NCBI GenBank assembly: GCA_025370055.1
Contig: CP073041.1
Span: 930,001-994,000 of the forward strand
Direction of reading: 5' to 3'
From: Woronichinia naegeliana WA131
GTDB lineage: Bacteria; Cyanobacteriota; Cyanobacteriia; Cyanobacteriales; Microcystaceae
DNA length: 64,000 nt
The position numbers were made by a program, and so were the translations under genes. Below are positions 60,501 to 64,000 of this stretch, one piece after another. The notes under the pieces are model-generated. The model was given only the letters and a program-made list of their open reading frames with translations. It made no database searches and was not told the DNA's origin. The first letter of the stretch is position 1. Every line of letters begins with the position of its first letter.

Positions 60501-61809
60501 ATGAAAAGTGACAAAGAGGAAACAATGATGACAGCAAAACTAATTAATGTAGAGGGTTCAAAGATAAAAATAGAACTAACATTAGAACTCAGTCGTTCAA
60601 TGTTGGATACAGAAATAAATATTCAAAAAGGCTTAAACGAAGTAGGTTGCATCGCCAGCAAAGAAGCCTTGAAATATTTAGATACAGATGGTTCACCCTT
60701 AAAAATCGGTGAAGAAATCTGGAAGAGTAAGGGAGAGCAACCGAAAGAATATCAAACACCTTATGGTGAGGTTATAGTGAATCGTCATGTATATCAGCGT
60801 TCACCTTTGAGGAAAAACGTATTGCCCCTTAGAAAGAGAAGCAAGGATAATCATAACATCAACGCCATTATTGGCAAAACAGGTATCCTCAAAAATGTCA
60901 GGGATGGCAGGCAAAGAGGTGAAAAATGATTTATTAGAAAATCATGGTAGAAAAGTAGCGCTATCCTATATCCAAAGATTGAGTGAAGCAGTAGGAAGTG
61001 TGGTACAGGCAAAAGAAGAAGCGTGGAGTTATGCCCCGCCCAAGGAGGATAGCCAAATTGCAACAGTGGGAATAGGATTAGATGGAACCTGTATGCTGAT
61101 GTGTGAGGATGGCTACCGTGAAGCAATGGTGGGAACCGTTTCCCTATACGATAGTGAAGGCGAACGTCAACCTACAATCTATCTAGGTGCGGCACCAGAG
61201 TATGGAAAAAAGAGTTTTCTAGAAAGATTAGAAAGAGAAATTGAGCGAGCGAAAAACCGTTATCCAGAGGCAACATTGGTCGGGATAGCAGACGGGGCAG
61301 AATCAAATTGGAAGTTTTTAGAAAAGCAAACGGAAGAACAGATATTAGATTTCTATCATGCCTCTGGTTACTTAGGTGCCTTGGCAGAAGCGTTGCATCC
61401 GAATACCGTGTCAAAACAAAAAGAATGGTTGACTGAAAATTGTCGAGAACTCAAGCATGAAAAAGGAAAAGCAGGAGAACTGCTAAATCTGATGAAAGAA
61501 GTCAAAGAAGAAAAAAGTCATTCTAAGAATCTTACCGAGAAACTACAAGCGGCGATTACTTATTACGAGAATCATCAGCATCAAATGGATTATGCTGAAT
61601 ACATAGAGAAAAAGTATCCGATTGGTTCAGGTGTTACGGAAGCAGCTTGTAAGACGTTGGTCAAACAACGATTATGTTGTTCAGGGATGCGATGGAAGGA
61701 AAAAGGAGCAGGAATTATTTTGAGCCTACGAGCTTTGGTATTGACCAAGGAACGATGGAGTCAATTTTGGGCAAAACTTGATCAATATGGGTTCCCTGTA
61801 GAACCCTGA
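60501..61809 (+). pseudogene. ISKra4 transposase K6, frame split
   Basis: 60501-60929 and 60871-61809. The IS4-like insertion stops just before the ATG, replacing the element's own upstream region. Confidence 0.88.
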
Positions 61810-62355
61810 TTACAACAGCTTTTATCAACTAAAGGTCGCACCCTACAAGAGACATTATTTTTATACGCCTTAGTGAATGAATTTGTTAAATTAGTAATAG
61901 AAGGGGATGAACTATACACAAAAGTTGGAAAAAATAAAGAAGCAAGTGCCTCTGAGGGGTGGACAATCGTGCTCATGGACAGGGCTAGCCGCTTTATTTG
62001 GCATTTAAAATGTGGTCGAAAAGAGCAGAAATTATTTCTAGAAGCAATGATGACGGTAGCGGAATTATTTGAAAGGAGTGCAGAATCTCTCCAGTTATTT
62101 ACAGATGGAGAAAAGCGATATAGTCAACTGCTATTTGATATTTGTCACGAAGTATTAAGGACTGGAAAGCGAGGTCGTCCCACCAAAGTATTACCGAAGG
62201 GTATGGTGGTAAGACTAAAAAATAAGAGTAGTAAACGTCGAGATTCTGAGGGTAAACTCAAGAAAGTAGAAACTCCGAAACCAGAACATCCTGAGACAAC
62301 AGAAAAACCAGAAGAAAAGGACGTCTATGCCAACCACGTTGGGGCATTTAATAGT

Positions 62356-63804
62356 CATTGGTGTCAACTTAAGCCAAAATGCCTACTCACAAAAGATTAG
62401 CCTAAAAGCAGGCGGAAGTAAGAGTAGGCTGAAAAAAAGGTTAGTATATAAAAAAGTGAGCAAAAAACAAATGGCAAGACAACATCCTCGGAGAAAAGGA
62501 AACCCAGACTTACGTCGTAAGACAAATCAGCCAGGGGTAGAAATCCCTGAAATAACAAAAGAGTTGTTTGAATTACTAGAACCCACAATGTTTACACCAT
62601 TAAAATATTTACAGGGAACTCATGAGAAAATGATGAGAGATAGGGTGCTAAATTTACCAGTAATGGTGGCATTAGTGTTAAGTATAGTGTATCGTCAAAT
62701 AGCGGGTATAAGTGAAGCGGTAAGACTGTTAGAGGAAGAGGGATTGCTATGGGTAGCATCATTAAAAGTAAGCAAACAGGCAGTATCAAAAAGAATGATG
62801 AATGTGCCAGCCGAAATATTTGCAATATTACTAAAAGGAGTGTTAGAAAAAGCAGCCGAAAAAGGGAAGAAGCTCCAAGTAGGAGAAAAATGGGAAAAAA
62901 TAAGAGAAAAGTTTAGTGCAGTGTGGATAGCAGATGGCTCAACGCTAGAGCAGATAAGGAAAAATATGAAAATAAGTAAAGAAGAAAAGAGTAAATTGGG
63001 GGGTAAAATAATGATGGTAGTGGAAGCCTTTACCCAAAGACCCGTTACTTTATGGTACACAGAAAATGATAAATCAAATGATAAAATATGGTGTGAAGAA
63101 TTGGCAGCTAAATTACCAGAAAATGGTTTAATTCTCGTAGATATGGGATTTTTTAGCTTTGTGTGGTTTGATTTGTTAACAGAAGCTAAAAAGTTTTTTC
63201 TAACCAGATTTAGAGCGGGTACATCTTACAAAACCAAACAAGTATTGTCTCAAGGTAGTCATTACAGAGATGAGATTATCATTATGGGAAATTACCGTTC
63301 TAATCCTTGCAAGCATCCGGTGAGATTAGTCTCAGTATTATGGGGAACAATCTGGTATCAGTATTTAACAAATGTGTTGTCTCCCGAACAACTGTCCGCC
63401 GAAGAGGTCTGTGATTTATATCGAAGACGATGGACAATCGAAGAAGCCTTTTTATTAACGAAAAGACTTTTAGGACTAGCCTATTTATGGGTAGGGAATA
63501 AGAATGGTGTCCAAATCCAGATTATTTGCACTTTGATTTTCTATACGGTCTTAAATCAATTGGTAGGGGAAGTGGCGATTGCTCTAAATCAACCGAAAGA
63601 AAAAATCTCAGTAGAGATGGTGTTTCGGAGTCTATACTATGTAGCGAAGGCTATTGCTAGAGGAGAAAAGCCTGATACAGTAACCTATCTGGCTGAACGT
63701 GCTAAGTTATTTGGTTTGGTCAAAGCTGAGAGAAAGCGACATCGAGAAAAGGCCGCTCTCAATCAACAAATTTGGGAACCCATTCCTTTAAGTTGACACG
63801 GATG
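62356..63804 (+). mobile_element. IS4-family element, intact copy
   Basis: 1449 bp; ends CATTGGTGTCAACTTAA and inverse of CATCCGTGTCAACTTAA; 9-bp duplication TTTAATAGT (62347-62355, 63805-63813). Reference copy for 6749-11605. Confidence 0.94.
62471..63796 (+). CDS. IS4-family transposase, intact
   Basis: 441 residues from ATG 62471 (GTG 62456 is an alternative). First catalytic Asp in SAVWIADGSTLEQ, second in GLILVDMGFFSFVWFDLL, and the signature Y-x2-R-x3-E-x6-K in DLYRRRWTIEEAFLLTKRL. Full length without defects; likely active. Confidence 0.92.
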   Translation: MARQHPRRKGNPDLRRKTNQPGVEIPEITKELFELLEPTMFTPLKYLQGTHEKMMRDRVLNLPVMVALVLSIVYRQIAGISEAVRLLEEEGLLWVASLKVSKQAVSKRMMNVPAEIFAILLKGVLEKAAEKGKKLQVGEKWEKIREKFSAVWIADGSTLEQIRKNMKISKEEKSKLGGKIMMVVEAFTQRPVTLWYTENDKSNDKIWCEELAAKLPENGLILVDMGFFSFVWFDLLTEAKKFFLTRFRAGTSYKTKQVLSQGSHYRDEIIIMGNYRSNPCKHPVRLVSVLWGTIWYQYLTNVLSPEQLSAEEVCDLYRRRWTIEEAFLLTKRLLGLAYLWVGNKNGVQIQIICTLIFYTVLNQLVGEVAIALNQPKEKISVEMVFRSLYYVAKAIARGEKPDTVTYLAERAKLFGLVKAERKRHREKAALNQQIWEPIPLS

Positions 63805-64000
63805 TTTAATAGTGCTATCCGACGCTATTTATCTGCCTTTCGTCGTCGTACAAATACTTATGCTAAATCTGTTGTGGGATTACAGCGAGTCCTAGATATT
63901 TTCTGGATGGTTCATAACTTTGTTCGCAACCATTTTACTACGAGAAAAGTTCCTGCTGTAGCTCTCGGTATAATTGAAAAAGGGTTTACTTGGGAGGACT

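Larger units (their letters stand above)
55419..61843 (+). mobile_element. ISKra4-family element K6, holding an IS4-like element
   Basis: GGGTGCGACC ends; 8-bp duplication TACAAGAG (55411-55418, 61844-61851). The IS4-like element lies in its 5' leader. Confidence 0.93.
54912..64000 (+). mobile_element. IS1-type element, second copy, interrupted twice (runs off the window)
   Basis: Left end ACTGGTATCGTCT at 54912. Pieces: 54912-55418, 61844-62355 and 63805 onward. Interrupted by ISKra4 K6 (duplication TACAAGAG) and by an IS4 element (duplication TTTAATAGT). Confidence 0.92.
55056..64000 (+). pseudogene. IS1-type transposase, three pieces
   Basis: Starts ATG 55056 (MSILKKSSMEILNDVG) with the zinc ribbon; breaks after SGLQE at K6; resumes with TLFLYALVNEFVKLVIEGDELYTKVG at about 61850; breaks again in HVGAFNS at the IS4 element; continues AIRRYLSAFRRRT to the window edge. 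Without the insertions it would read like the intact copy at 31431. Confidence 0.92.

Overview
The window is chromosomal DNA from a cyanobacterium. The palindrome GCGATCGC (HIP1) is scattered through genes and spacers. Core genes include the OmpR-type regulator RpaB, a CCB2/CCB4-type cytochrome b6f cofactor-assembly protein, PilT, RadA and paired flotillin-like proteins. The very high insertion-sequence load suggests a colonial Chroococcales lineage of the Microcystis/Woronichinia kind; that is inference from style, not a species call.

Layout. 1-3.7 kb: alpha/beta hydrolase 3' end, radA, rpaB and a CCB2-like gene. 3.8-17.5 kb: an eroded defence island. It holds a type III restriction-modification pair (mod split by an IS4-type element, res with an in-frame stop, and a three-level IS nest between them), a PemK/MazF toxin with its partner, a broken NB-ARC (STAND) ATPase gene, and a hicB-hicA pair set in HIP1-dense repeats. 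17.7-23 kb: a decayed coiled-coil gene beside an intact paralogue, an NfeD-like gene with two flotillin-like genes, and an RluD-type pseudouridine synthase. 23-38.3 kb: almost unbroken mobile DNA (IS982, ISAs1, IS630, IS66, IS4, IS5, IS1, IS1634 and ISKra4 types plus several miniature elements). 38.5-39 kb: a small membrane-protein gene. 39.2-42.3 kb: a pair of ISKra4 elements. 42.7-43.9 kb: pilT. 44-47.1 kb: IS debris. 47.2-53.1 kb: pentapeptide-repeat protein, tRNA-Arg(CCG), potassium channel, gloB, glycosyltransferase, pyrF and an exported protein. 53.1-64 kb: the deepest nest, where an IS1-type element holds an ISKra4 copy, which holds an IS4-like element, which holds a pair of ISKra4 copies carrying IS scraps; the same IS1 element is also split by an intact IS4 element.

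Main observations. Many insertions can be ordered because their target duplications are intact. The IS5-like element always sits at T-AANT-A with a 4-bp AANT duplication (4 of 4 complete copies). ISKra4 elements twice occur as direct pairs in which only the outer ends share an 8-bp duplication, as expected of composite transposition or an equivalent recombination. Six of seven ISKra4 copies carry the same one-base frame break in the transposase; only the copy at 39.2-40.6 kb reads through. At least five short elements with terminal inverted repeats and target duplications were found, two of which share ends with transposase-bearing remnants in the window.

Functionally, none of the large defence genes reads through, so restriction is probably lost, while the small toxin-antitoxin genes remain open. 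Family names for transposases come from recognised protein motifs, terminal repeats and duplication lengths, not from a database search.
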